From NCBI RefSeq assembly GCF_044383835.1, contig NZ_JBISEP010000032.1, positions 1 through 26,960 of the forward strand: a DNA stretch of 26,960 nucleotides. The letters run 5' to 3'. The position numbers were made by a program, and so were the translations under genes. Below are positions 15,969 through 23,127 of this stretch, in pieces. The notes beneath the pieces were generated by a model. The model was not told the origin of the DNA, did no database searches, and saw only the letters and a program-made list of their open reading frames with translations. Source of the stretch: Paraliobacillus sp044383835. Lineage in GTDB: Bacteria > Bacillota > Bacilli > Bacillales > Amphibacillaceae. Numbering within the stretch: the first letter of the stretch is position 1; each line of letters starts with the position of its first letter.

Positions 15969-16843
15969 TACATTTCTACCTCCCGTTTCTTCGTGATGTA
16001 CACCTGTGTCAACGCAATAACCGCAATAATTAAGAAGAAGATAACTGCTTTTGCCTGACCATATCCATAGTTAGCATAACCAAAGATTTCATTATAAATA
16101 TTCATCGCAAACAATTCTGTAGCATTTGCTGGCCCACCACCAGTTAAGGATAAGTTTGTGTCATAAATCTTAAATGCCAAGGATAATGTAAGAAATAAGC
16201 TTATCGTAAACGATGGCATTAATAATGGAAAAACAATTTTCCGATTACGCTGCCATAAACTTGCTCCATCAATTTTTGAAGCTTCAATTACTTCACCAGG
16301 AATACTTTGAATCCCAGCGATATAAATAATCATAATATACCCTGCCATCTGCCACGTGAATACAAAAACAAGTGCGTATAAAGCGTAGTCCGGGTGCATC
16401 AGCCAGTTGAAAAAGATTGTATCTAACCCAGTCCACTCACCAATTAATACAAAAACATCAGAGAAGACAAATTTCCATATATAACCTAATAGTAAGCCGC
16501 CAATTAAGTATGGCATGAATACAAAAGTACGAGCGATGTTAGCAGTTCGCAATTTTGAAGTTACCAGTAATGCAAATGTAAGTCCAACAACATTTACAGC
16601 AATTACTGCTAAGAAAGTAAACTTAATCGTTATCCATGCTGAATCAATAAACCTAGAGTCACTAAATAATTGAGCATAATTCTCCAATCCAACAAACTCC
16701 ATTGGATTTGCTCTGATTCCATCCCATTCAAAGAAGGAATAAAAAACACCAATGATAAACGGGATTATTACAACGGTAACAAAGATTAGTAGAAGAGGCG
16801 CTACAAATAATGCATACCAACCCCAATTCTTTCTTTTAGCCAC
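15968..16843 (-). CDS. Sugar ABC transporter permease (MalF-like, CUT1)
   Basis: I place the start at GTG 16843 (291 aa, VAKRKNWGWYALFVAPLL) because GAAGG lies 7 nt upstream; a longer frame from TTG 16879 has only a poorly spaced site. Six membrane helices; the EAA loop is EVIEASKIDGASLWQRNRKI followed by VFPLL. It is a heterodimer partner of the MalG-like permease. The 127-bp gap to the binding-protein gene contains a stem-loop that may reduce permease expression relative to the binding protein. Confidence 0.9.
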   Translation of the reverse strand: MAKRKNWGWYALFVAPLLLIFVTVVIIPFIIGVFYSFFEWDGIRANPMEFVGLENYAQLFSDSRFIDSAWITIKFTFLAVIAVNVVGLTFALLVTSKLRTANIARTFVFMPYLIGGLLLGYIWKFVFSDVFVLIGEWTGLDTIFFNWLMHPDYALYALVFVFTWQMAGYIMIIYIAGIQSIPGEVIEASKIDGASLWQRNRKIVFPLLMPSFTISLFLTLSLAFKIYDTNLSLTGGGPANATELFAMNIYNEIFGYANYGYGQAKAVIFFLIIAVIALTQVYITKKREVEM

Positions 16844-16921
16844 GTTAAACCCTTCTTTCTGGTAGAGGCTATTCAACAATCCTCTTTATTATATACCTAC
16901 TGGTAGTTAAAACTGTGAATA

Positions 16922-16956
16922 ATGGACGCGCCACCAGTTATTGATGACGTGTCCAT
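16922..16956 (-). promoter_or_regulatory. Intercistronic stem-loop between binding protein and permease genes
   Basis: ATGGACGCG (16922-16930) and CGTGTCCAT (16948-16956) form a 9-bp stem with one mismatch around a 17-nt loop. No U-run follows in the minus direction, so it is more likely an mRNA-stabilising or attenuating hairpin than a full terminator. This position, just 3' of the solute-binding protein gene, is usual in ABC sugar operons. Confidence 0.55.
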
Positions 16957-16970
16957 ATAAATAAAACGCA

Positions 16971-18227
16971 CTATTTTACTGCATTTTGCCAAGCTTCATC
17001 TAGACTTTCAATAAATTCTTGTCCTGTCGCTTCTTCATTTAAGAAAAACTCTTGTGCAGCAGGTGTCATATCATTTGGTATAACGTTTGCTGGGTAGTAG
17101 TTTTGTGCCCACGGGATTGTTTCCCCACTGTTTGAAGCTTCAAAAACTACTTCTGATAATGGATCTAAATTATTTGCTTCGATATTTGTCATTGCTGGTA
17201 CAAAACCAAATTCTTCGACAATATAGCGCTGTCCTACTTCACTTGAGACTAACCAATTAATGAAATCACTTGCTGCTTGGATTTCTGCTTCATCTTTTGT
17301 TCCATTAATTGCCCAGTTGTTACCAACACCAACTGCCAATTTATCATTTCCTTTTACCGGTAATGGGAGCATACCTACTTCGAAGTCTAAATCATACTCT
17401 GAAAGCATGCCATACGCCCAGTTACCTTGGTGGATCATAGCTGTTTTACCAGTTGCAAAGTCACCGATTTCTTCATCATATGTTACATCTAAAGGATTCG
17501 TTGAATTTGCTTTAATTGCATCAAAGAACTTGCCAAACTCTTGGAATTCTGGAGTTTCAGCCAGCGTTACCTCCCCAGCTGATAATTGATCAATAAATGC
17601 ATAATGATCTTCTAAGACAGCGAATGGGTAGTTACTGATGTGACCAATTAAGAAATATGCATCTTGCGCAAGTCCGAATCCATTAATTCCTTCATCATTA
17701 AGCTTCTCTAACGTGCTAACAAATGAATCTAAATCTGCTACATCTTCTGGACTTACTAAATCTTTGTTGTAAACCATGCCAAAACCTTCTACTCCATATG
17801 GCACACCAACAACTTTATCATCATGTTTCAATTCCATATTTGGTGCAATGTTTTTAACATATGCTTCATTACTCATATCATAAAGGTAAGATTTTAATTT
17901 TTCTGCTTCTTTTACATGTTGAACACTGAATATTGATGGACCTTGATCTGTATTTAATTGAATTTGTAATTGTTGGAAGTAATCATCGCCCGTTGTTCCT
18001 ACAACTTCGACTTCAACACCTGTTTCTTCCGTGTACTTTTTTGCCAGATCTGTCAGTTGATCAGAAATTTCTACTTTACTTTGGAAAATAGTAATTTTAT
18101 CTGCTGTTCCTTCTTCTCCAGAACTTTCTGTTTTTCCTTTGTCACTATCGCCTCCACCACACGCAGCTAATATGAGTAACAATCCAATCACGAGAAAACC
18201 TGTTAGCATTTTTTTGCTTGTTTTCAT
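16971..18227 (-). CDS. Sugar-binding lipoprotein of the ABC transporter (CUT1)
   Basis: 418 aa from ATG 18227, chosen because GGAGG lies just upstream and the signal peptide starts here; an in-frame start 48 bases upstream would add an unlikely leader. The signal peptide MKTSKKMLTGFLVIGLLLIL leads to the lipobox LAAC with Cys23, so it is anchored outside the membrane. A Gly/Ser/Asp-rich linker follows, then an extracellular solute-binding protein family 1 fold (ITIFQSKVEISDQLTDLAKK, PYGVEGFGMVYNKD, FATGKTAMIHQGNWAYG). It captures the disaccharide substrate of the GH65 enzymes and delivers it to the two permeases. Confidence 0.92.
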   Translation of the reverse strand: MKTSKKMLTGFLVIGLLLILAACGGGDSDKGKTESSGEEGTADKITIFQSKVEISDQLTDLAKKYTEETGVEVEVVGTTGDDYFQQLQIQLNTDQGPSIFSVQHVKEAEKLKSYLYDMSNEAYVKNIAPNMELKHDDKVVGVPYGVEGFGMVYNKDLVSPEDVADLDSFVSTLEKLNDEGINGFGLAQDAYFLIGHISNYPFAVLEDHYAFIDQLSAGEVTLAETPEFQEFGKFFDAIKANSTNPLDVTYDEEIGDFATGKTAMIHQGNWAYGMLSEYDLDFEVGMLPLPVKGNDKLAVGVGNNWAINGTKDEAEIQAASDFINWLVSSEVGQRYIVEEFGFVPAMTNIEANNLDPLSEVVFEASNSGETIPWAQNYYPANVIPNDMTPAAQEFFLNEEATGQEFIESLDEAWQNAVK

Positions 18228-18292
18228 TTTAATACCTCCAATTTTTATTTTATAGTAAATAAAATGTATAACCATTTTATAACTATCGAAAG

Positions 18293-20650
18293 TTAAGATA
18301 GTGCTATCTTAAGCGAATCTACACATTGATAGGTTTTACCATACACTTCAAATTCTATTTTCCTGTTATAGTCTGGTGTTACGGTTAGCAAGTTTTTCGT
18401 AATCAACAATGTTACAGGCTGGTCTTGCCAATAAATAGTGAATCTCATAGAATCCCAGTGTTTTGGAATACGCGGGTTAATCCGTAACTTACCATTGACA
18501 AGACGAACTCCTGCGAACCCAAAAATCGCCGCTTGCCACACACCGCCAATTGCTGCAGCATGGATGCCATCATTCGATGAGTTCATATCTGGTCCAAGAT
18601 CAATTTCTGCTGCTTTCACAAATAATGAATAGGCTAAGTCTTTATCTCCAAGATCATTTGCTAATACCGCATGTGTTGCTAGACTTAAACTAGAATCATG
18701 CAATGTTCTTGGTTCATAGTAATTAAAATTTGCCTGCATGACTTCTTTATTAAATCGTGAATCATTTTGTAAGAATGTCTGTTCAAACAAATAGAACAAT
18801 ATTAAGGTATCCGCTTGTTTTGTCACTTGAATCGCATTAATTTGTTCTGGATTATAATCCCGGTAAATGCTTCGAACCATTTCCTGCTCTTTATATTTCG
18901 TTAAATCAATTTCCTTAAGATCTAAATACGTATCATCTTGTGGGATTACAAGATCCTCTTCGCGTGGCTGTGGCAAATAGATTTTTTCTACCCTTTCCTT
19001 TATTGTCCCAATGGCTATATCAAGCTTTTCTTCTAGTTTGTCTAGTAATTTCTGATTCTCCTTAGCTAGCTTATCGTAACAGCGTAAAGCCAATTGCATA
19101 TTAAAATATGCCATATAATTTGTAAAAGCATTATTATTTACATGCTCTTTATATTCATCAGGACCAATAACATCATTAATATGATAGGCTTGTTCGTTAT
19201 CGCTCCATTCAAGGCGACTGGCCCAAAACATTGCTGTATCAAAAATCATTTCATAACCGCATTCGTCCATAAATGCTTGATCACCTGTGATTTTGAAATA
19301 TTGATAAACAGCAAAAGCAATATCTGCGGTAATATGTTGCTCAATAAAACCTGACCAAATTTTTGTCTGCTCTCCAGTTACAACATCTACATCTCCATAG
19401 AGCGGTGTCACTTCACCATCTGTAGGCCAAGCAACCTCCCAAGGATACATCGCTCCTTTAAATCCGTTGTCTATCGCTTTTTTTCTAGCTCCAGCTAAAC
19501 CGTGGTAACGGTAAGTTAATAATGATCTAGCAACATTTGGGTTTGAATAAGTGAAAAATGGGAGAATAAATAACTCTGTATCCCAGAATGAATGCCCTTT
19601 ATAACCTTCTCCACTCAATGCTTTCGCAGCAATCCCCATTCGATCATCATGTGCTGGTGTCATTACTGTTAAGTGGTAAAGTGAGAATTTCAAAGCTAAT
19701 TCGTCGAATATGTTTTCACTTTTGATGTCTATATTATACTTGCTCCAAACTTGTTGTTGCCATGCGTCCTGATGAAATTGAAACAAAACATCATAGCCTT
19801 GCATTGCATTTGCTTTTAAATCCTGTAAGGAATGCTCACGTAACTCTTGTAAGTGATAGTTCGGCTGATCAAAGGCTTTATCTCTGCTTGTATAAACCGT
19901 TGAGAGCTTTTCCATCTTAAAGTTTTCCTTTGGCTTCAATGCGAAGTCATAGGTCAGCCAAACTTTGCGGCGTTCCATATTCATAATCGGATCTATATTG
20001 GCTTCAACACCATTGATTGTCATTTTATGTGTCGTGTTAATGACCGCATCGATTGATGATTCATTTGTTGTTTGTACAAGCTGAATATATTTTTTATCAA
20101 AAATACGTCGTTCACCTTCAAGAAAATGCTGTGAACCTGAATTACTCATTTGTGCATTTATTCCAGAGTCAATTGAGATTTCAACTGGGTGTGTCAAACT
20201 TTCAATATCCAGCCTCATACCGATTAAATGTAAATTATCTAATGAAACAAAACGCCTGAATTGAAATCTCAACTCTTTACCTTGTGGAGAAATCCAGTAA
20301 ATCGTTCGAATAAGCTCTGCAGTTTTCAAATTCAATTGGCGTATGTATTGTTTTGTTTCCCCTAATTCCAAACTGAACCTTTCACCATCGACAAGAATAT
20401 CTATTCTTGTTACATCAGCTAAATTCGGTAATTCTGTTACTTCATTTTTTTCCGCTTTATTAAAAGTTCCGCTGACAAACAGATTCCTAGTTTCATTTAT
20501 ATACGGCTCTTCCGTAGCGGACCTGAGTCCCAAATATCCATTACCGAGATACATAATCGCTTCACTTTTCCCAAGCTTATTTGATGAGAATTCAGTTTCA
20601 GAAATAATCCAGTTCTCAAACTCTCCAGACCCCGTTGAATAGTTTATCAT
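18293..20650 (-). CDS. GH65 phosphorylase, YcjT/kojibiose phosphorylase-like
   Basis: 785 aa, first gene of the operon, ATG 20650 behind AAGGAGGCG. It is an inverting alpha-glucoside phosphorylase. WDTE (356-359), general acid Glu499 in VIGPDEYKEHVNNN, and phosphate-binding KQAD (611-614) and HDSSLS (651-656) are present. It shares long blocks with E. coli YcjT, a kojibiose phosphorylase: the NEVTELPNLADVT loop, MTPAHDDR...IAAKALSGEGYKGH, YEPRTLHDSSLS, and EIDLGPDMNSSNDGIHAAA. The loop VVTGEQTKIWSGFIEQHITA is also of that type. It clearly differs from the other GH65 of this operon. Kojibiose (alpha-1,2) or longer alpha-1,2-glucans are the best guess. Confidence 0.9.
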   Translation of the reverse strand: MINYSTGSGEFENWIISETEFSSNKLGKSEAIMYLGNGYLGLRSATEEPYINETRNLFVSGTFNKAEKNEVTELPNLADVTRIDILVDGERFSLELGETKQYIRQLNLKTAELIRTIYWISPQGKELRFQFRRFVSLDNLHLIGMRLDIESLTHPVEISIDSGINAQMSNSGSQHFLEGERRIFDKKYIQLVQTTNESSIDAVINTTHKMTINGVEANIDPIMNMERRKVWLTYDFALKPKENFKMEKLSTVYTSRDKAFDQPNYHLQELREHSLQDLKANAMQGYDVLFQFHQDAWQQQVWSKYNIDIKSENIFDELALKFSLYHLTVMTPAHDDRMGIAAKALSGEGYKGHSFWDTELFILPFFTYSNPNVARSLLTYRYHGLAGARKKAIDNGFKGAMYPWEVAWPTDGEVTPLYGDVDVVTGEQTKIWSGFIEQHITADIAFAVYQYFKITGDQAFMDECGYEMIFDTAMFWASRLEWSDNEQAYHINDVIGPDEYKEHVNNNAFTNYMAYFNMQLALRCYDKLAKENQKLLDKLEEKLDIAIGTIKERVEKIYLPQPREEDLVIPQDDTYLDLKEIDLTKYKEQEMVRSIYRDYNPEQINAIQVTKQADTLILFYLFEQTFLQNDSRFNKEVMQANFNYYEPRTLHDSSLSLATHAVLANDLGDKDLAYSLFVKAAEIDLGPDMNSSNDGIHAAAIGGVWQAAIFGFAGVRLVNGKLRINPRIPKHWDSMRFTIYWQDQPVTLLITKNLLTVTPDYNRKIEFEVYGKTYQCVDSLKIALS

Positions 20651-20699
20651 TGAGTGTCGCCTCCTTCCTTATTTCAAAATCTCCTCAAAAAATACGTTT

Positions 20700-20768
20700 C
20701 GAAAACGTTTTAGAAAACAGTCAAAAATATAAACGTTCACTATATAAACGCTTACAAAAAAAGATATA
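20700..20768 (-). promoter_or_regulatory. Proximal promoter-operator module (copy A)
   Basis: Minus-strand -35 TTTACA (20791-20786), 17-bp spacer, -10 TATATC (20768-20763). Three CG-centred operators follow: TATAAACGCTTACA (20743-20756; 13/14 match to the CcpA cre consensus when read as TGTAAGCGTTTATA), TATAAACGTTCACT (20728-20741) and CGAAAACGTTTTAG (20700-20713). It is a duplicate of 20804-20897 with the same distances and a weaker promoter. The gene starts 50 bp further on. Confidence 0.7.
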
Positions 20769-20803
20769 CACCTTCTTAATAACAATGTAAATATTAACAT
20801 TTA

Positions 20804-20868
20804 CGAAAACGTTTTAGAAACCGTTAAAAATATAAAACGCTTACTATATATAAACGCTTACAATTTGT
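20804..20868 (-). promoter_or_regulatory. Distal operator array (copy B)
   Basis: CG-centred near-palindromes TATAAACGCTTACA (20849-20862), ATAAAACGCTTACT (20832-20845) and CGAAAACGTTTTAG (20804-20817), plus a weaker site around 20822. Centres are spaced 17 and 28 bp apart, and 104-106 bp from the corresponding sites of copy A. The first operator begins 6 nt downstream of the -10. Candidate ligands are the operon's LacI protein and CcpA. Confidence 0.75.
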
Positions 20869-20897
20869 ATTATATAGCTCGATTTTATGAATGTCAA
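20869..20897 (-). promoter_or_regulatory. Perfect consensus sigma-A promoter of the disaccharide operon
   Basis: TTGACA (20897-20892), exactly 17 bp, TATAAT (20874-20869) on the minus strand. The predicted start falls in the first operator of copy B. The leader to ATG 20650 would be about 210 nt. The -35 lies only 11 bp beyond the end of the truncated lipase-like frame at 20908. Confidence 0.9.
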
Positions 20898-20907
20898 GCG
20901 ACTAAAT

Positions 20908-21165
20908 CTATCCAATTTTTCTCAACATATTTGTGCCTGCGTATGCAATGACAATTTCAGATTTGTCAACTCTATCGTTTTTCACTGGTGCAACTGCCAT
21001 CGCTTGCATACCGTTATCGGTGTTGTCTTCAGTTTTGAGAATTATAAATTTATTTTCATTTATTGGTCTAATTGCACCTTGTTTTAAATCCGGATCATAA
21101 TTATCATGTCCAGTATCCAACAAGTAAGCAGTATAACTTAGCTCCTTAAATATTCGGTCATCCAT
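20908..21165 (-). pseudogene. Class-3-lipase-like protein, N-terminal fragment (copy 1)
   Basis: 85 codons from ATG 21165, behind GGAGGTG. The sequence (AYLLDTGHDNYDP, DNTDNGMQAMAVAPVKNDRV, DKSEIVIAYAGTN) matches the N-terminal strand region of lipase_3/Mbeg1-like proteins up to the conserved [FY]-x-G-T motif. It then runs into unrelated sequence (MLRKIG, stop). The GHSLG nucleophile elbow and everything beyond are missing, so it cannot be catalytic. 93 bp (20935-21027) are nearly identical to 22011-22103. It follows the DUF1433-like gene by 3 bp. Confidence 0.65.
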
Positions 21166-21168
21166 TTT

Positions 21169-21567
21169 TTAATACACCTCCTTCTCACCATTGGAATATT
21201 TAATTTCTACTTCATTGTTAGTAATACCTTTCGATTGAATTTGTTCGTCCTTTAAAGTATAGCTGCCAATTTCTACGCGTTCCCTCCAAAAACTGTATGA
21301 AAAGCTAACAGATTTATCTTTTTTATTAGTTAATTCTACAAACATTGTGTGTGCACCTGTCATAACATCATATCCACTTTTTTTAATTTTCACAGTCTTT
21401 ATGTCCTCAAAGGTATTTTTTAACGCTTCCACAGACATCCTCTCTACTTCAATCTTTTCTGCTTCCTTTTTCTCTTCTACTTTATCCATATACACCTTCC
21501 CTCCCACTCCAATTATTGCAGCTATTACTAAAAAACCAATTATGACATACACCCATTTCTTCTTCAT
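21169..21567 (-). CDS. DUF1433-like membrane-anchored protein (copy 1)
   Basis: 132 aa. One N-terminal membrane anchor (about 5-26, VYVIIGFLVIAAIIGVGG) without lipobox cysteine, a charged stalk (KVEEKKEAEKIEVERM), then an about 95-residue extracellular beta-rich domain with DIKTVKIKKSGYDVMTG and VSFSYSFWRERVEIGSY. This is the pattern I know from DUF1433 proteins of Bacilli and Staphylococci. ATG 21567 lies behind AAAGGAT. The first 28 residues and 85 bp upstream are virtually identical at DNA level to the copy at 22657, whereas the remainder is different. It immediately precedes a lipase-like gene, as in copy 2. It may be an immunity protein; see findings. Confidence 0.7.
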   Translation of the reverse strand: MKKKWVYVIIGFLVIAAIIGVGGKVYMDKVEEKKEAEKIEVERMSVEALKNTFEDIKTVKIKKSGYDVMTGAHTMFVELTNKKDKSVSFSYSFWRERVEIGSYTLKDEQIQSKGITNNEVEIKYSNGEKEVY

Positions 21568-21652
21568 GTCACTAATCCTTTCTCTTTTTTCTTGTGGGAT
21601 AAGCCGCGTTCAATTTTCTGTTGCTTCCCTATTCTTTTATGTACTAGATATT
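21484..21652. repeat. Near-identical 169-bp repeat, copy 1
   Basis: 168 of 169 bases equal 22574-22742 (single difference at 21604/22694), period 1090 bp. The repeat covers the upstream leader, ribosome binding site and exactly the first 28 codons of the DUF1433-like gene. Confidence 0.9.
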
Positions 21653-21689
21653 GATAAAGTTACTACACTTGTATAAATAAGACAATAAC

Positions 21690-21851
21690 ACTTCCTTGCA
21701 AAATTGTTATACCTCTCGCTTCACATACCTTGTCGAATTAACTCTCTGGTTCTATATGCTGACCGCTCAACACCTTATAACTATATTTCGTTACCCAGAT
21801 AACATGGTACTTAATATCATAGGCTGCGTGACCATTCTTCTTATATCCGCC
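21690..21851 (-). mobile_element. IS200/IS605 TnpA (Y1 transposase) N-terminal fragment
   Basis: GGYKKNGHAAYDIKYHVIWV followed by TKYSYKVLSG is the well-conserved start of IS200-type TnpA. The frame then shifts, but RELIRQ and, after one more frameshift, VCEARGITILQGS are still readable down to about 21690. The HUH motif and catalytic tyrosine are absent. The fragment begins at TnpA residue 2 and is joined in frame to the lipase-like gene. Confidence 0.8.
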
Positions 21852-22244
21852 CTTTGCAAACTTCTCCGCAGTAGTAATCTGACTCTCAACAGGCACAGTA
21901 ACAAACGGCGTAGTAAACCCAATTCGCTCTCTTTCAAATAAAAAGTCTTTATTCCCTGAAACAACCGTTTGTATATCTGTCTTTATATCGTCAAAGTCTT
22001 TTGGATTTATGCCAGCGTATGCAGTGACAATTTCAGATTTGTCAACTCTATCGTTTTTTACTGGTGCAACTGCCATCGCTTGCATACCGTTATCAGTGTT
22101 GTCCTCTACCTTCAGAACCTTATATGCATGTAAAAATCTTCTGTTTTCTAAGATGTCGTCTTTCATCCAAGGTTGTCCAGCTTTTTTAACGTCTACATGA
22201 TAGGCTTCACCCGCCAATATTTTAAAATCTATTGTCGATATCAT
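21738..22244 (-). pseudogene. Lipase-like N-terminus fused to TnpA fragment (copy 2)
   Basis: 168 codons. The ATG overlaps the stop of the DUF1433-like gene (ATGA). Residues 1-131 are the N-terminal portion of a class-3-lipase-like protein: DNTDNGMQAMAVAPVKNDRV, DKSEIVTAYAGINPKDFDDI, KTDIQTVVSGN, ..TTAEKFAK. In such lipases the catalytic GHSLG usually follows shortly after the AEKFAK-type helix. Here the frame instead enters an IS200 TnpA start (132-161) and ends. The catalytic part is lost, so the ORF is a truncated gene or, less likely, an expressed chimera. It contains more of the lipase domain than copy 1. Confidence 0.7.
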
Positions 22245-22657
22245 TCCACATCCTCCAAATAAATTATTTGCACATCATCTAGATTTTTAGATGGATCTTT
22301 ATCTTTATCTTTTTTCTTTAAATGAAAGGTTTTAGGGTTATGTCTAATAGTTGCATCCTTTACACTGGATAAATCACTTAATGAAAAACTAATAATGTTA
22401 TTCACGTTTACCTCTGCAGAAACATTCCAAGAAGTATATCCAACTCCTTTTACTTCATTAAATTTATAAAACTCAATTTTTTTAACATCTTTATAGTTTT
22501 GAACTATATACAATGCTATATCCTTTTGGACCGTCCATATTTTTATATTTTCCTCACTTTTCTTTTCATTATGATCCATATACACCTTCCCTCCCACTCC
22601 AATTATTGCAGCTATTACTAAAAAACCAATTATGACATACACCCATTTCTTCTTCAT
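22241..22657 (-). CDS. DUF1433-like membrane-anchored protein (copy 2)
   Basis: 138 aa. Its first 28 residues are identical to copy 1 (membrane anchor ending in GGKVYMD), and the exposed domain is different: IWTVQKDIALYIVQNYKDVK, KIEFYKFNEVKGVGYTSWNV, NNIISFSLSDLSSVKDATIR, then a Lys/Asp-rich tail. The middle shares the fold pattern of DUF1433 more weakly than copy 1. Ribosome binding site AAAGGAT. It is coupled by a 4-bp overlap to the lipase-like gene. Nothing upstream on this strand within the window continues the operon; the IS1182 element begins about 350 bp away. Confidence 0.65.
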   Translation of the reverse strand: MKKKWVYVIIGFLVIAAIIGVGGKVYMDHNEKKSEENIKIWTVQKDIALYIVQNYKDVKKIEFYKFNEVKGVGYTSWNVSAEVNVNNIISFSLSDLSSVKDATIRHNPKTFHLKKKDKDKDPSKNLDDVQIIYLEDVE

Positions 22658-22742
22658 GTCACTAATCCTTTCTCTTTTTTCTTGTGGGATAAGTCGCGTT
22701 CAATTTTCTGTTGCTTCCCTATTCTTTTATGTACTAGATATT
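22574..22742. repeat. Near-identical 169-bp repeat, copy 2
   Basis: Partner of 21484-21652. Beyond 22742 similarity fades over about 60 bp, so the duplication once included more of the upstream region. Confidence 0.9.
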
Positions 22743-22855
22743 TATGAAATTACTACAATTGTATGAAAACGACTATAACATTTCCAAATATAACTTTCTT
22801 TTTAGGACGCTTAAACGACCGTCTGCTAAAGTAGGTGGATTTGGACATGATTGTC

Positions 22856-22890
22856 AACGACTAAAGTCGTTCTTCAGGCTGAAGTCCTGC
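22856..22890. mobile_element. IS200/IS605-like subterminal hairpins
   Basis: Two adjacent hairpins: AACGACT/AGTCGTT (22856-22871) and CTTCAG/CTGAAG (22872-22884). Such ACTAAAGT and TTCAGGCTGAA hairpins are usual near ends of IS200/IS605 elements, where TnpA binds. No transposase frame adjoins them. Apart from these, 22743-23004 shows nothing I can support. Confidence 0.4.
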
Positions 22891-23054
22891 TTAAAGCTCT
22901 TATGTTTAAGTACACTCTAAATTTGACTGAACTCAACCCTGAATATGTCTTTTTGTCTTCACTAAATTGATTTTCGATATAATTTCTAATCAGTCCTTTG
23001 AATGAATTTCATAATTCTCAGCCTTTGTCCTACAACGAGTTCAAGAGACTAAAA

Positions 23055-23127
23055 AAGAAGTACCTCCCCAAATCTTGTATAATGGTAATAACCATAAAAC
23101 CATAAAAAGATTGGAAGAGTACTTCTT
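23055..23127 (+). promoter_or_regulatory. Transposase promoter inside an anti-readthrough hairpin
   Basis: AAGAAGTAC (23055-23063) and GTACTTCTT (23119-23127) are perfect inverted arms; with CAAATCTT/AAGATTG the pairing extends imperfectly to about 22 bp. The right arm includes the ribosome binding site (GGAAGAG) and abuts ATG 23128. A TATAAT -10 (23078-23083) lies in the loop, so native transcripts lack the left arm whereas readthrough transcripts would fold and hide the start. Confidence 0.6.

Noticed and set aside
18280..18310. Terminator at the end of the first GH65 gene
   Set aside because: The AAGATAG/CTATCTT inverted repeat overlaps the last codons, has a 2-nt loop and no U-run; the operon probably continues through it.
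20700..20868. CRISPR-like repeats
   Set aside because: Only two units with a 104-106 bp period, containing promoters and palindromic operators; no regular short repeat and spacer pattern and no cas genes.
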